Assembly (NCBI RefSeq): GCF_900092025.1
Contig: NZ_FLTX01000067.1
Coordinates: forward strand, 1 to 41,789
Direction: 5' to 3'
Length of the DNA: 41,789 bases
From: Xanthomonas bromi
GTDB lineage: Bacteria; Pseudomonadota; Gammaproteobacteria; Xanthomonadales; Xanthomonadaceae
Each line of letters starts with the position of its first letter. Position 1 is the stretch's first letter. This document shows, piece by piece, positions 25,153-33,985 of the stretch. Made by a program: the position numbers and the translations under genes. The notes beneath the pieces were generated by a model, which was not told the origin of the DNA, did no database searches, and saw only the letters and a list, made by a program, of their open reading frames with translations.

Positions 25153-26114
25153 GCAGACTGAAGTGCATTGTGCTGGACGACTACCAGGGCGCCGCGAAAG
25201 CGGACGGCAGCTGGAAGCGGCTGGGCGACAGCGTGGACTTGGTATTCATGTCCCATCACGTCGAGCACGATGGGGAGCTGATCAGTGCCCTGCGTGATGC
25301 AAATATGGTTGTGGTGATGCGAGAGCGCACGCCGCTTCCCGCACACATATTGGAGCAGCTACCTGAGTTGAAGCTTATCGTGACCAGCGGCATGCGCAAC
25401 ACATCGATCGACCAGGCTGCTGCAGCGGCACGCGGAATTGTGGTATGTGGCACGGCGAGTGAATCGGCACCGCCGGCAGAGCTGACCTGGGCTCTGCTGT
25501 TGGCCCTGGCACGTCACCTGGGTGAGGAGCGCGATGCCATGCGCAGCAACGGACCTTGGCAGAGCTCGGTGGGCGCTGATCTCGAAGGACGTACGCTGGG
25601 CATCCTAGGCCTTGGCAAGATAGGCAAGCGCGTGTGTCGCGTTGCCAAAGCCTTTGGTATGCAGGTACTGGCCTGGAGCCCGAATTTGGACGAGAAGCGC
25701 GCCGCGGCCGAAGGCGCCATCCTTGCTTCATCCAAAGAAGTGCTGTTCGCGGAAAGTGACTTCGTCACGCTGCACCTTGTGCTGAGCGAGCGTACCCGCG
25801 GCATCGTGGGGAGGCCAGAGCTGGCGGCAATGCAGCCCCACGCCTTGCTGGTCAACACATCGCGCGCCGGCTTGGTGGACCGCGAAGCATTACTGGATGC
25901 ATTGATGACGCGAAGCATCGCCGGCGCGGCTTTGGATGTGCACGACCATGAGCCGCTGCCTGCCGATGATCCCTTCCGGGTTCTGCCCAACGTGCTGGCC
26001 TCGCCCCACCTAGGCTACGTGACCCAACGTAATTATGCCGCGTACTTCGGCCAAGCCGTTGAAGACATAGAGGCCTGGCTGGCAGGCACTCCAATCCGCG
26101 TGCTCAACAACTAA
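25149..26114 (+). CDS. D-2-hydroxyacid dehydrogenase family oxidoreductase
   Basis: Protein of 321 aa with the NAD(P)-binding loop GILGLGKIG (151-159) and the family catalytic triad Arg239 (NTSRAGLVD), Glu268 (DHEPLP) and His287 (SPHLGY). These enzymes interconvert a 2-hydroxy acid and a 2-oxo acid. After a citrate-synthase and aconitase-like pair, the expected substrate is the isocitrate-like 2-hydroxy acid. This takes the place that an isocitrate or isopropylmalate dehydrogenase holds in primary metabolism. Four-base overlap with the epimerase gene. Confidence 0.86.
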   Translation: MSRLKCIVLDDYQGAAKADGSWKRLGDSVDLVFMSHHVEHDGELISALRDANMVVVMRERTPLPAHILEQLPELKLIVTSGMRNTSIDQAAAAARGIVVCGTASESAPPAELTWALLLALARHLGEERDAMRSNGPWQSSVGADLEGRTLGILGLGKIGKRVCRVAKAFGMQVLAWSPNLDEKRAAAEGAILASSKEVLFAESDFVTLHLVLSERTRGIVGRPELAAMQPHALLVNTSRAGLVDREALLDALMTRSIAGAALDVHDHEPLPADDPFRVLPNVLASPHLGYVTQRNYAAYFGQAVEDIEAWLAGTPIRVLNN

Positions 26115-26127
26115 GGAAGAAGCTGCA

Positions 26128-27501
26128 ATGCTAAGGAAGACGATGATGCATCTAGGTGCCTTCCTGCCTGCCCCAGGCCATCATGTGGCCGCTTGGCGGC
26201 ACCCGCGGGCGAGGCCCGACGGGGGGCTGGATTTCAACTACTACCGCCAGCTCGTACAGACCGCCGAGCGCGGTCTGTTCGACTTGGTGTTCCTCTCCGA
26301 CGGCGCTGGGATCCGTACGCATTACAAGGATGCCGATGAGCTTAGCCGGTGGGGCCGCATGGTCCATTTCGAGCCCATTACGCTTCTGTCTGCCCTGGCG
26401 GTCCATACGCAGCGGATCGGCTTGGTTGCTACGTTGTCCACCACATACAACGAGCCGTTCAATGTCGCTCGTAAGTTCGCCTCGTTGGACTTCCTCAGTC
26501 AAGGGCGCGCTGGGTGGAACGTGGTGACGTCGGCCAGCGATGCCGAGGCACGCAACTTCAACCTGGATACACAGTTGGAGCATGCAACGAGGTACCGTCG
26601 CGCACGCGAGTTCCTGGGCGTTGTGCAGGGGCTGTGGGACAGCTGGGAAGACGACGCGTTCCTGTATGACAAGGCCGGTGGCCAGTATTTCGATCCCCGC
26701 AAGCTCCATATCCTGGGACACCACGGGGAGTTCTTCCGAGTCGATGGTCCACTCAACGTCGCAAGGAGTCCGCAAGGGCATCCGGTCATCGTCCAGGCAG
26801 GATCCTCTGCGGACGGACAGGATTTCGCTGCCGCTTTCGCTGAGGTGATGTTCACCGCCCAACAAACCCTGGAGCAGGCGAGGGAGCTGTATGGGTCGAT
26901 GAAGCGGCAGGCCGCGGGGAAGGGGCGGGATCCGGATGCGATGAAGATCCTGCCCGGACTTTTCCCTGTCATCGGCCAGAGCCGGGCGCATGCAGAAGAT
27001 CGCTACGGGGAGCTGCAGGACCTCATCGACGAGAAAGTGGGGCTGGGCCTGCTCAGCGATAGGTTGGGCGTCGATGCTTCCCTGCTCCCACTGGACGAGC
27101 GACTGCCGGAACTGGCGGCCACCGAGGGCAGCAAGAGTCGCCAGCAACTGGTTTATGACCAAGCGCGACGCGAAGGATTGACGGTTCGCCAGCTGTACAA
27201 GGCCGTTGCCGGCGGACGCGGCCATCGTGTTGTTCTTGGTACGGTTGCTGACGTTGTCGATCAGATGGCCGCATGGGTTGAAGCGGGGGCCGCGGATGGA
27301 TTCAACATCATGCCGCCACACCTTCCGGACTGCTTGTCCGAGTTTGTGGATCAGGTCATTCCCGAACTTCAGCGACGTGGTCTTTTCCGGACGCGATACG
27401 AGGGCACGACCCTGCGCGAACATCTCGGGCTTGCCCGGCCACTGAACGTGCATGCCGATGGCTATGCAGTACCTTCGGGAATGAGAGACGTTGCTGTATG
27501 A
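26128..27501 (+). CDS. FMN-dependent monooxygenase, NtaA/SnaA/DszA type (luciferase-like)
   Basis: Protein of 457 aa of the bacterial luciferase-like superfamily. Diagnostic stretches are LGAFLPAPGHHVAAWRHP at the N-terminus, FDLVFLSDG, HFEPITLLSALAVHTQRIGL, SLDFLSQGRAGWNVVTS and PVIVQAGSSADGQDFAA. The NtaA/SnaA/DszA group uses reduced FMN and O2 to oxidise amines, sulfides or related carbons. The reductase partner is encoded at 20883-21371. Inference: it oxidises an amine (N-hydroxylation or oxidative C-N cleavage) or a heteroatom in the product. The ATG is preceded by AAGGAAGAAG, 13 bases after the dehydrogenase stop. Confidence 0.86.
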   Translation: MLRKTMMHLGAFLPAPGHHVAAWRHPRARPDGGLDFNYYRQLVQTAERGLFDLVFLSDGAGIRTHYKDADELSRWGRMVHFEPITLLSALAVHTQRIGLVATLSTTYNEPFNVARKFASLDFLSQGRAGWNVVTSASDAEARNFNLDTQLEHATRYRRAREFLGVVQGLWDSWEDDAFLYDKAGGQYFDPRKLHILGHHGEFFRVDGPLNVARSPQGHPVIVQAGSSADGQDFAAAFAEVMFTAQQTLEQARELYGSMKRQAAGKGRDPDAMKILPGLFPVIGQSRAHAEDRYGELQDLIDEKVGLGLLSDRLGVDASLLPLDERLPELAATEGSKSRQQLVYDQARREGLTVRQLYKAVAGGRGHRVVLGTVADVVDQMAAWVEAGAADGFNIMPPHLPDCLSEFVDQVIPELQRRGLFRTRYEGTTLREHLGLARPLNVHADGYAVPSGMRDVAV

Positions 27502-28712
27502 ATGCCGGCAGCGAACTGGGAAACCAGGGGGATAGTTCGCACTGCAGCGCACTCCCCCGTAGCAAGGCGCGCTCGTTGCGGCGATGGTGCCTTGGTGCAG
27601 GCACAGTCGTGGTATTGGCTATTGGTGCTTGGGCACTTCGCGGCACGGAAAGAGCAGACGCAGCGGCGGCCTCGCCTGTCGCTCCTCCCGAGGTCGAGAT
27701 ACAGGTAGCAGTAGCTTCGGATATTCCTGCATCGATCGAAGCACCAGGGAACACGGTGGCGTTCAATACCATCCACGTGCGTTCGCGGGTGAGCGGAAGG
27801 ATTGAAGAGATTCTATTCACCGCGGGGGAGGAGGTGCGGGCAGGACAACCCCTGTTCCGCATCGATGACAGGCGGTTACGCGCGCAGCTTGCCCAGGCCC
27901 GCGCACAGGAAGCGCTCGACCAGGCAACCTTGGAACAGCGCCGCCGTGAGCTGTCGCGCGTGAGGGAGTTGGCTCCCGCACAGCTGGTCTCCCGCCAAGC
28001 CGTCGATGAGCTTGAGGCGAAGACCGAGAGTGCAGTGCAACAGGTGTCTTTCGACCGCGCCACCATTGCTGCGGCGGCCTCATCTCTGTCCGACACCTTG
28101 GTGCGGTCGCCGCTTTCCGGCCGTGTGGGTGTGAAGAAGATCGATATCGGCAACGTCGTGTTGGATGACGAGGAGCGTGAACTTGTCACCATCAATCAAA
28201 TCCATCCCATCCGCGTGGAGTTTTCCGTCCGCGCCGACCAGCTGCCGGATATCCGGAAGCAGAAAGGGAAAGGCGCGATGAAGGTTGAGGTACTTGACGC
28301 CACAAGCTCAACGACTCTGGCGGTTGGCCACTTGAGTACCATTGATAACGGCATCAATCCAGCGACGGGCATGATCCGCCTGGACGCGGAATTCGAAAAC
28401 GTTGATGAGCAGCTCTGGCCTGGTCAGTTCGTCAAGGTCAGGCTACATCTGGCCCCGCTGCATGACGTCCCTACCGTGCCAGTATCTTCGCTCCTGCGTG
28501 GTGACGCTGGGTGGGAGGTGCTGCGCGTTTCGGGCAAGGGCATAGTGGAGCGTCTGCGTGTTTCCAGAGGAGCGTGCACGGCGTCCCGTTGCGCCGTGGC
28601 CCGTGGCCTGTCTGTGGGTGATCGAATCATTACAAGCGGCATGCACGAAGTCACCGACGGAGACGTTGTTCGTATCGTTGGCACGGACGTCGCCGGAACG
28701 GATCGCCCCTGA
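27498..28712 (+). CDS. RND efflux pump periplasmic adaptor (membrane fusion protein)
   Basis: Protein of 404 aa. An N-terminal signal anchor/TM (WCLGAGTVVVLAIGAWAL) is followed by a biotinyl-lipoyl-like barrel (GRIEEILFTAGEEVRAGQPL), a long coiled coil (about 130-195), the second lipoyl half (TLVRSPLSGRVGVKKIDIGN) and a beta-barrel region (NGINPATGMIRLDAEF). It links an inner-membrane RND pump to an outer-membrane channel. There is no lipobox, so it is anchored by the N-terminal helix. Overlaps the monooxygenase stop by 4 bases and the pump start by 1 base. Confidence 0.9.
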   Translation: MNAGSELGNQGDSSHCSALPRSKARSLRRWCLGAGTVVVLAIGAWALRGTERADAAAASPVAPPEVEIQVAVASDIPASIEAPGNTVAFNTIHVRSRVSGRIEEILFTAGEEVRAGQPLFRIDDRRLRAQLAQARAQEALDQATLEQRRRELSRVRELAPAQLVSRQAVDELEAKTESAVQQVSFDRATIAAAASSLSDTLVRSPLSGRVGVKKIDIGNVVLDDEERELVTINQIHPIRVEFSVRADQLPDIRKQKGKGAMKVEVLDATSSTTLAVGHLSTIDNGINPATGMIRLDAEFENVDEQLWPGQFVKVRLHLAPLHDVPTVPVSSLLRGDAGWEVLRVSGKGIVERLRVSRGACTASRCAVARGLSVGDRIITSGMHEVTDGDVVRIVGTDVAGTDRP

Positions 28713-31700
28713 TGCGGGTCGCCTCGAAATTCCTGGATGTATTCATCACCCGCGGTATCGCCACTACGCTGCTGGCTGCGGGGGTGTTGGGCGTAGGCAT
28801 CATGGCTTACGCGGGCCTACCGGTCTCGAGTGTTCCCCAGGTGGAAGTGCCGGGCATTTCGGTGTCTGCGGGCATGCCTGGTGCAAGCGCCCAGACCATG
28901 GCATCGTCAGTGACGGTTCCCCTCGAGCGTGCACTGTCGAGGATTCCCGGACTGGTGGCGGTGACCTCCAGCAGTCAGCCTGGAAGTACGCTAATCGATC
29001 TCGAATTCGATCTCGACCGTGATGTAGACAGCGTAGCCATGGATGTACAGGCCGCGCTGAGCTCGGCCGCGGCAGACCTGCCGTCGCAGATGCCGCAACC
29101 GCCGACCTTCGAGAAGTCGGCCCCCAGCGATGCTCGCCTGCTGACCGTCGCGCTTTACTCGGACACCGTTCCTGGAACGGAGTTGGGTGATCTAGCTGAA
29201 GGATACGTCGCAACCGAACTCAGCCGCGTAGCGGGCGTAGGCCAGATCTACTTCCATGGCATGCGCAGGCCCGCCGTGCGCGTGGACGTGGACCTGGACC
29301 GTATCGCTCGGCTTGGAGTGACACTGGAGCAGGTGCGCAGGAGCATCGCCAACGCCACGTCCAATATCCCGAAGGGGGCGCTAGATGGGGCCGCGAGCAA
29401 CCTGATGATCGAAACGACCGACCAGCTCGACGATCCCGCTGCCTATGCGGCGCTCGTCGTGTCCTTTCGGGATGGCCAGGAAGTCAGCTTGGGCGATGTC
29501 GCACATATTGCGTGGGCGGCAGAGGACCGCCATGTGGCTGGGTGGGTGAATGGCCATCCGGCGGTGACTGTGGAGCTCCAGAAGCAACCCGGACACAACG
29601 TCGTCGCAACGGTAGACCGAGTTCTTGCAGAACTTCCACAGATATCGGCTGGCCTCCCCGCGGGTGTGCGCATTGTGGCGCTGGGTGACCGTACTGGTAC
29701 GGTGAAGTCGTCCATCCGGAGCCTGCAGCTTGATCTCCTGCTTTCCGTGGCGATGGTCGTGCTGGTCATCTGGACGTTTCTGGGTGACTGGCGCGCGACC
29801 TTCATCCCTGCGTTGACCATTCCCATTTCGGTGTTCGCCACTTTCGCGGTCATGTCAGGGTTGGGCTATACACTGAACAATGTATCGTTGATGGCCATCA
29901 CCGTGGTTATCGGGTTCGTTGTCGACGATGCCGTGGTGGTGGTGGAAAACGCGCTGCGTTACATCGAGGCAGGGCGCGACGGGGTCTCTGCCGCCGCCGA
30001 GGGAACGCGGGAGATCGCGTTTACCATCTTCTCGATGACGCTGTCGCTAGTGGCGGTGTTCATTCCTCTGCTGCTCATGGGCGGGCTGGTTGGGCGATTG
30101 TTTCGAGAATTTGCGGTGACGGCTTCGGTCGCCGTTCTCGTTTCCGGGCTGGTATCGCTGACACTGACTCCTATGCTGTGTGCATACCTGCTGGCGCCGC
30201 GTGGCACGCGCAGCAGTGCCGCAACCGTGAAGGCGCCGCAGCGGGCAATCGCCTGGGTGCAGTCGGGGTACGAGAAATCGCTTTCAATTGCGCTTCGCCA
30301 TCCGCGCACCATGCTCGGGGTGACGATCGCCTGTGTTCTGTTGAGCGTGTTCATTTATTTATGGATTCCAAAGGGGTTCTTCCCGCAGCAGGACAATGGA
30401 ATGATCAACGGAATCGTCGAAGGTCCGCTGGACATGCCGCATGATGCCCTCGTCGCCAGTACCCGCAAGCTGGCGGAACGCATGCGGGAGGACCCGGCAG
30501 TCAGGAATGTCTACTTCTACGTGGAAGGCAATCCAACTCCGAATGCCGGGCGGCTGCTGATGGACCTACTGCCGCTGCAGGAGCGGAGCGAATCCGTTTA
30601 CGAGGTCATGGCTAGGCTCAAGAAGGTTGCGAAGGGCATGGAACAAGACGTATCCCTTCACCTACAGGCCCGGCAGGACGTGCAACTGGGGATGCGGGTC
30701 AGCAAGACGCAGTTTCAGTACACGCTTCGCCATCCAGACATTGATGTGCTGCGTGGCTGGGCGCCAACGTTCATCCATGCGATCGAGTCGTTGCCGCAGC
30801 TCCGGGATGTGAACAGTGACATGGAGCCTGATGCACCGCAGATACGCCTAGTGCTTGACCGGCAGCGGATGGCGACGCTTGGCGTAGACGTAGCAAGCGT
30901 GGATAACACGCTCTATGACGCGTTTGGACAGCGGCAGGTGGCACGTTTCGAGGTGCGCTCGAATATTTACCGCGTCGTGATGGAAGCGGATCCGGAATAT
31001 CGCCTGGATGAACATTCACTGGATTCAGTGTATATCGATTCCGAGGGCGGGCAGCCGGTGCCATTGCGGAGCTTCGCATCTCTCGAAGATGCCACTGCGC
31101 CCTTGGTGATCAACAGGGATGGCCAGTTCCCAGCCGTTACCGTGTCCTTCAACCTAGCCGATAGCGCGTCCATCGGAGACGCGGTGTCGGCGATAGAGAT
31201 GAAGGCGAAGGAACTGCGGCGACCACAAGGGCTGACCGGGATGTTCCAGGGGACGGCGCAGGCGTTCAACGCATCCATGAGCAATCAGCCCCTGCTCATT
31301 TGTTCGGCGCTGCTTGTGGTTTACATTGTCCTGGGAATTTTCTACGAAAGCCTTGTCCATCCGTTGACGATCATCTCGACATTACCGTCCGCGAGTGTTG
31401 GTGGACTCGGTATCCTCGCGCTGACGGGAACGGAGTTGTCCTTGATAGCGATGATCGGATTGATCGTTCTGATCGGTATAGTGAAGAAAAACGGAATCAT
31501 GATGGTGGACTTTGCCTTGGCCGCCGAGCGGGAGGACGGTCTGACGCCGCAGGACGCAATCAGGCGCGCAGCGGTACTTCGTTTCCGCCCGATCCTGATG
31601 ACCACACTCGCGGCGCTGCTCGGCGCGCTTCCCTTGGCCTTCGGGCATGGCGCCGGCGCCGAGCTGCGCCGCCCTTTGGGCATCTGCGTGCTGGGAGGGC

Positions 31701-31807
31701 TCATGCTGTCGCAGTTGCTTACGGTTTACACGACGCCTGTGATCTATACCTATCTGTCCAAGTTTTCCAGACGAGCTGGCACGCTTTCAACAGGGAACGG
31801 AGGCTGA
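28712..31807 (+). CDS. RND-family multidrug/product efflux permease (HAE1 type)
   Basis: Protein of 1031 aa, typical for AcrB/MexB-like pumps, with 12 TM helices in two halves. The first follows FLDVFITRGIATTLLAAGVLG and the second begins near LRHPRTMLGVTIACVLL. Proton-relay residues are seen in VVDDAVVVVENALRY (Asp pair in TM4) and VKKNGIMMVDFALAAER (Lys in TM10). Periplasmic domain markers such as QQDNGMINGIVEGP are present. With the adaptor it forms an efflux system that needs an outer-membrane factor, and none is encoded in the window, so a TolC-like protein elsewhere is probably borrowed. Last gene of the operon; likely export and self-protection. Confidence 0.93.
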   Translation: MRVASKFLDVFITRGIATTLLAAGVLGVGIMAYAGLPVSSVPQVEVPGISVSAGMPGASAQTMASSVTVPLERALSRIPGLVAVTSSSQPGSTLIDLEFDLDRDVDSVAMDVQAALSSAAADLPSQMPQPPTFEKSAPSDARLLTVALYSDTVPGTELGDLAEGYVATELSRVAGVGQIYFHGMRRPAVRVDVDLDRIARLGVTLEQVRRSIANATSNIPKGALDGAASNLMIETTDQLDDPAAYAALVVSFRDGQEVSLGDVAHIAWAAEDRHVAGWVNGHPAVTVELQKQPGHNVVATVDRVLAELPQISAGLPAGVRIVALGDRTGTVKSSIRSLQLDLLLSVAMVVLVIWTFLGDWRATFIPALTIPISVFATFAVMSGLGYTLNNVSLMAITVVIGFVVDDAVVVVENALRYIEAGRDGVSAAAEGTREIAFTIFSMTLSLVAVFIPLLLMGGLVGRLFREFAVTASVAVLVSGLVSLTLTPMLCAYLLAPRGTRSSAATVKAPQRAIAWVQSGYEKSLSIALRHPRTMLGVTIACVLLSVFIYLWIPKGFFPQQDNGMINGIVEGPLDMPHDALVASTRKLAERMREDPAVRNVYFYVEGNPTPNAGRLLMDLLPLQERSESVYEVMARLKKVAKGMEQDVSLHLQARQDVQLGMRVSKTQFQYTLRHPDIDVLRGWAPTFIHAIESLPQLRDVNSDMEPDAPQIRLVLDRQRMATLGVDVASVDNTLYDAFGQRQVARFEVRSNIYRVVMEADPEYRLDEHSLDSVYIDSEGGQPVPLRSFASLEDATAPLVINRDGQFPAVTVSFNLADSASIGDAVSAIEMKAKELRRPQGLTGMFQGTAQAFNASMSNQPLLICSALLVVYIVLGIFYESLVHPLTIISTLPSASVGGLGILALTGTELSLIAMIGLIVLIGIVKKNGIMMVDFALAAEREDGLTPQDAIRRAAVLRFRPILMTTLAALLGALPLAFGHGAGAELRRPLGICVLGGLMLSQLLTVYTTPVIYTYLSKFSRRAGTLSTGNGG

Positions 31808-31820
31808 GGCCCCCTCCGTT
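31796..31820 (+). terminator. weak hairpin at the end of the biosynthetic operon
   Basis: Eight-base inverted repeat AACGGAGG (31796-31803) and CCTCCGTT (31813-31820) spans the RND stop codon. The loop is 9 bases and there is no clear T run after it, so it may act weakly or only as an mRNA 3' stabiliser. Confidence 0.4.
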
Positions 31821-31831
31821 CTCACGTTATA

Positions 31832-31849
31832 AGGGCACCTCTAATAACC
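31832..31849 (+). repeat. solitary IS5-type terminal inverted repeat remnant
   Basis: The sequence GGGCACCTCTAATAACCT begins at 31832 and matches the ends of the intact IS5-group element at 32322-33541 (left end GGGCACCTCGAACAACCT) with two mismatches over 18 bases. No transposase or second end is attached to it; beyond the repeat the sequence differs. It is a scar of a related element placed immediately after the efflux operon. Confidence 0.6.
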
Positions 31850-32321
31850 TCGATTCCGAGAATTGCACGCTAAGCACATCATTCACTTGCAAATGCTTAG
31901 AGCGTGTTATGAACTTTGAGTCGATGCCGCTATCGTAGCTGGATGCAAAGCAAGCGCCCGTATCCGACCGACATTTCCGACGAAGAGTGGGCGTTCGCCG
32001 CGCCATACCTGAGCCTGATGACCGAGCAAGCACCGCAGCGCAAGTACGCGTTACGGGCGATGTTCAATGCGTTGCGATGGATGGCACGTGCCGGAGCACC
32101 GTGGCGCCTGCTACCCAACGACTTCCCGCCTTGGGAGGCGGTCTATCAACAAACCCAGCGTTGGCTGCAAGCGGGGTGTTTTGAGGCCATGGTCAACGAC
32201 CTGCGCTCCATCTTGCGTGTGTCTCAAGGGAAAAAAGGCCAGCCCAGCGCCGTCATCCTGGACGGGCGAACGCTGCAATCCACCTGTGAGAGTGGCCCGC
32301 GCGCCGGTTACGACGGCTACA

Positions 32322-33541
32322 GGGCACCTCGAACAACCTGCCATGTCGCTGAGATGAGCACGCATTCGCTCATCCGACCTGCCTGGGAGCAGCACTAGAT
32401 CGGCTTTGCGTAGGCGATTGGGGGAGGTGGCCGTTCGGCCACCTCCTTCGATCACGCTGGCACCATGGCCCGGTCCTGCAGCCGTGCCAGCCGCATCAGG
32501 TTATGGCTGGCGACCTTCAGTCCGATCACCACCTTCGCCCGCGCCAAGCCGATACTGCGTAAGCACTTGCCGCCTTGTTGGGCTAGGCGCGCAAACGGGT
32601 GTTCGCCAAACACACGATCCTTGGCGATCCGACGGTTGCGGCGCTTTGCTGCCTCGCTCAAGGGCTTGCGTGCCTGGCCCTGGTGCTGGATCGCAGGGTA
32701 GTAGCCGCGCTGTTTCAGGCCTGCTTCCCGCGCCGCGTCGGCATACCCGCTATCGGCCCATACCGTGCGACCGGTGTTGTCCGGGTCCAGCACCTGCTCG
32801 AAGTGGCGGCTGTCGTGCACGTTGGCCGCGCTCACGTCGTAGCGGCGGATGAAGCCCCAGCGCCGATCCGTGCTGGCGTGCAGCTTGTAACCGTAGAACG
32901 CCACGCCATGCTTCCTGGTCCAACGCGCCTGCACGTCCTTCTGCGCGCGCTTGGCATCGCTCCAGTCCGGGCCGACCTCGCCTCCCTGCTTGATCTGCGC
33001 GTTCTCCTCGCGCGTGTTGCGCTGGATCGGGGCGCTGACGATGCTGGCATCGATGATCTGACCGCCACGGGCAATGAACCCGGCCCGCTGCAGCTGCTGG
33101 CTGATCGCCGCGCTGATGTCCCCCATCAGGTCCTTGGTCTTGAGCCGTTCGCGCCACACCCAGATCGTTTTGGCGTCGGGTACCTTGCCGCTGTGCTCCA
33201 GCCCGAGGAACTGCTGGAAGCTGCGCCGATCCAGCACCTGATACTCCAGCGCATCGTCGGAAAGGTTGTACAGCTGCTGCAACAGCAGCAGCTTGACCAT
33301 GACCTCCGTCGGCCAGGCCGGACGGCCGCCGCGCGTGCCGGTGTTCAGAGACAGCTTCGCATCCACCGCCTTGGCGATCGCCCCGAAGTCGATATGCCGC
33401 GATAGCAACACCAACGGATCGCCGATCTGCTGCCGCTTGGACTCGCGCTCGTGTCCGGCAAACAAGCTGATCATTGCGAGGCCTCGGCTATCTTTTGAGA
33501 CCGCTATGATGCCAAAGCGAGGGGGGTTTTTAGAGGCGCCC
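32322..33541 (-). mobile_element. intact IS5-group insertion sequence nested in the IS427-like element
   Basis: 1220-bp element with imperfect terminal repeats: GGGCACCTCGAACAACC on the left and, on the opposite strand, GGGCGCCTCTAAAAACC on the right, 14 of 17 identical. It is flanked by a 4-base target duplication TACA (32318-32321 and 33542-33545). It carries one complete transposase gene on the minus strand. Being whole and nested, it is the younger of the two insertions. Confidence 0.9.
32452..33474 (-). CDS. IS5-family transposase (complete)
   Basis: Protein of 340 aa with a DDE catalytic core: [10 protein letters not shown] (first Asp), [11 protein letters not shown] (second Asp) and a downstream Glu in the [14 protein letters not shown] region. 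The N-terminus [15 protein letters not shown] and [26 protein letters not shown] is typical of IS5-group enzymes. No frameshift or stop is seen, so it could be active and mobilise related ends nearby. Confidence 0.92.
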   Translation of the reverse strand: MISLFAGHERESKRQQIGDPLVLLSRHIDFGAIAKAVDAKLSLNTGTRGGRPAWPTEVMVKLLLLQQLYNLSDDALEYQVLDRRSFQQFLGLEHSGKVPDAKTIWVWRERLKTKDLMGDISAAISQQLQRAGFIARGGQIIDASIVSAPIQRNTREENAQIKQGGEVGPDWSDAKRAQKDVQARWTRKHGVAFYGYKLHASTDRRWGFIRRYDVSAANVHDSRHFEQVLDPDNTGRTVWADSGYADAAREAGLKQRGYYPAIQHQGQARKPLSEAAKRRNRRIAKDRVFGEHPFARLAQQGGKCLRSIGLARAKVVIGLKVASHNLMRLARLQDRAMVPA

Positions 33542-33985
33542 TACAAGCGCAAGAAGGGCAGCAAGGTGCACATGGCGGTGGACACGCTCGGACATTTGCT
33601 TGCTGTGCAAGTCACGCCGGCCAACGAGCAAGAGCGCGCTCAGGTGCGATCGCTGGTGCAGGAAGTGCAGCACGTCACGGGCGAAACCGTAAAACTGGCC
33701 TTCGTGGATCAAGGGTACACCGGGGAGGAGCCGGCACAAGCGGCCAGGGAAGAAGGAATCGAACTGCACGTGGTAAAACTTCCCGAGGCCAAGAACGGAT
33801 TCGTGTTGCTTCCCCGGCGCTGGGTCGTCGAGCGCAGCTTCGGATGGGTCAATCGATTTCGACGGCTCGCACGTGACTACGAACGCCTGCCGGAAACCTT
33901 GGCCGGCCTGCACTTCGTCGTCTTCACCGTCCTCATGCTCAGCAACGCTGCCGCTATCCTTCAAAGTTCATAACACGCTCTAGGT

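Larger units (their letters stand above)
31943..33973 (+). pseudogene. IS427-type transposase, split by an insertion
   Basis: N-terminal half 31943-32321 starts MQSKRPYPTDISDEEWAF, with the first acidic residue in VILDGRTLQS. C-terminal half 33542-33973 contains [23 protein letters not shown] (second Asp) and [19 protein letters not shown] (Glu region). The halves join exactly at Gly-Tyr-Lys when the inner element and one copy of TACA are removed, giving a complete DDE transposase. It cannot be active in this copy. Confidence 0.88.
31900..33980 (+). mobile_element. IS427-like (IS5 family) element interrupted by a second IS
   Basis: Perfect 20-bp terminal inverted repeats begin GAGCGTGTTATGAAC at 31900 and end at 33980, flanked by TA on both sides. 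Removing the nested IS (32322-33541) and its 4-base duplication leaves 857 bp, which is the usual size for this group. The element sits between the RND pump and the island genes on the right. Confidence 0.88.

Noticed and set aside
26152..27552. Minus-strand 466-codon frame opposite the FMN monooxygenase
   Set aside because: Unusually long, but it mirrors the codon structure of the monooxygenase gene and has no recognisable domain or ribosome site.
27356..28195. Minus-strand 279-codon frame opposite the adaptor gene
   Set aside because: It is an antisense shadow of the membrane fusion protein gene with low-complexity composition.
32599..33405. Plus-strand 268-codon frame inside the intact IS
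   Set aside because: Opposite the IS5 transposase, which has all DDE motifs on the minus strand. The plus frame is an artefact.
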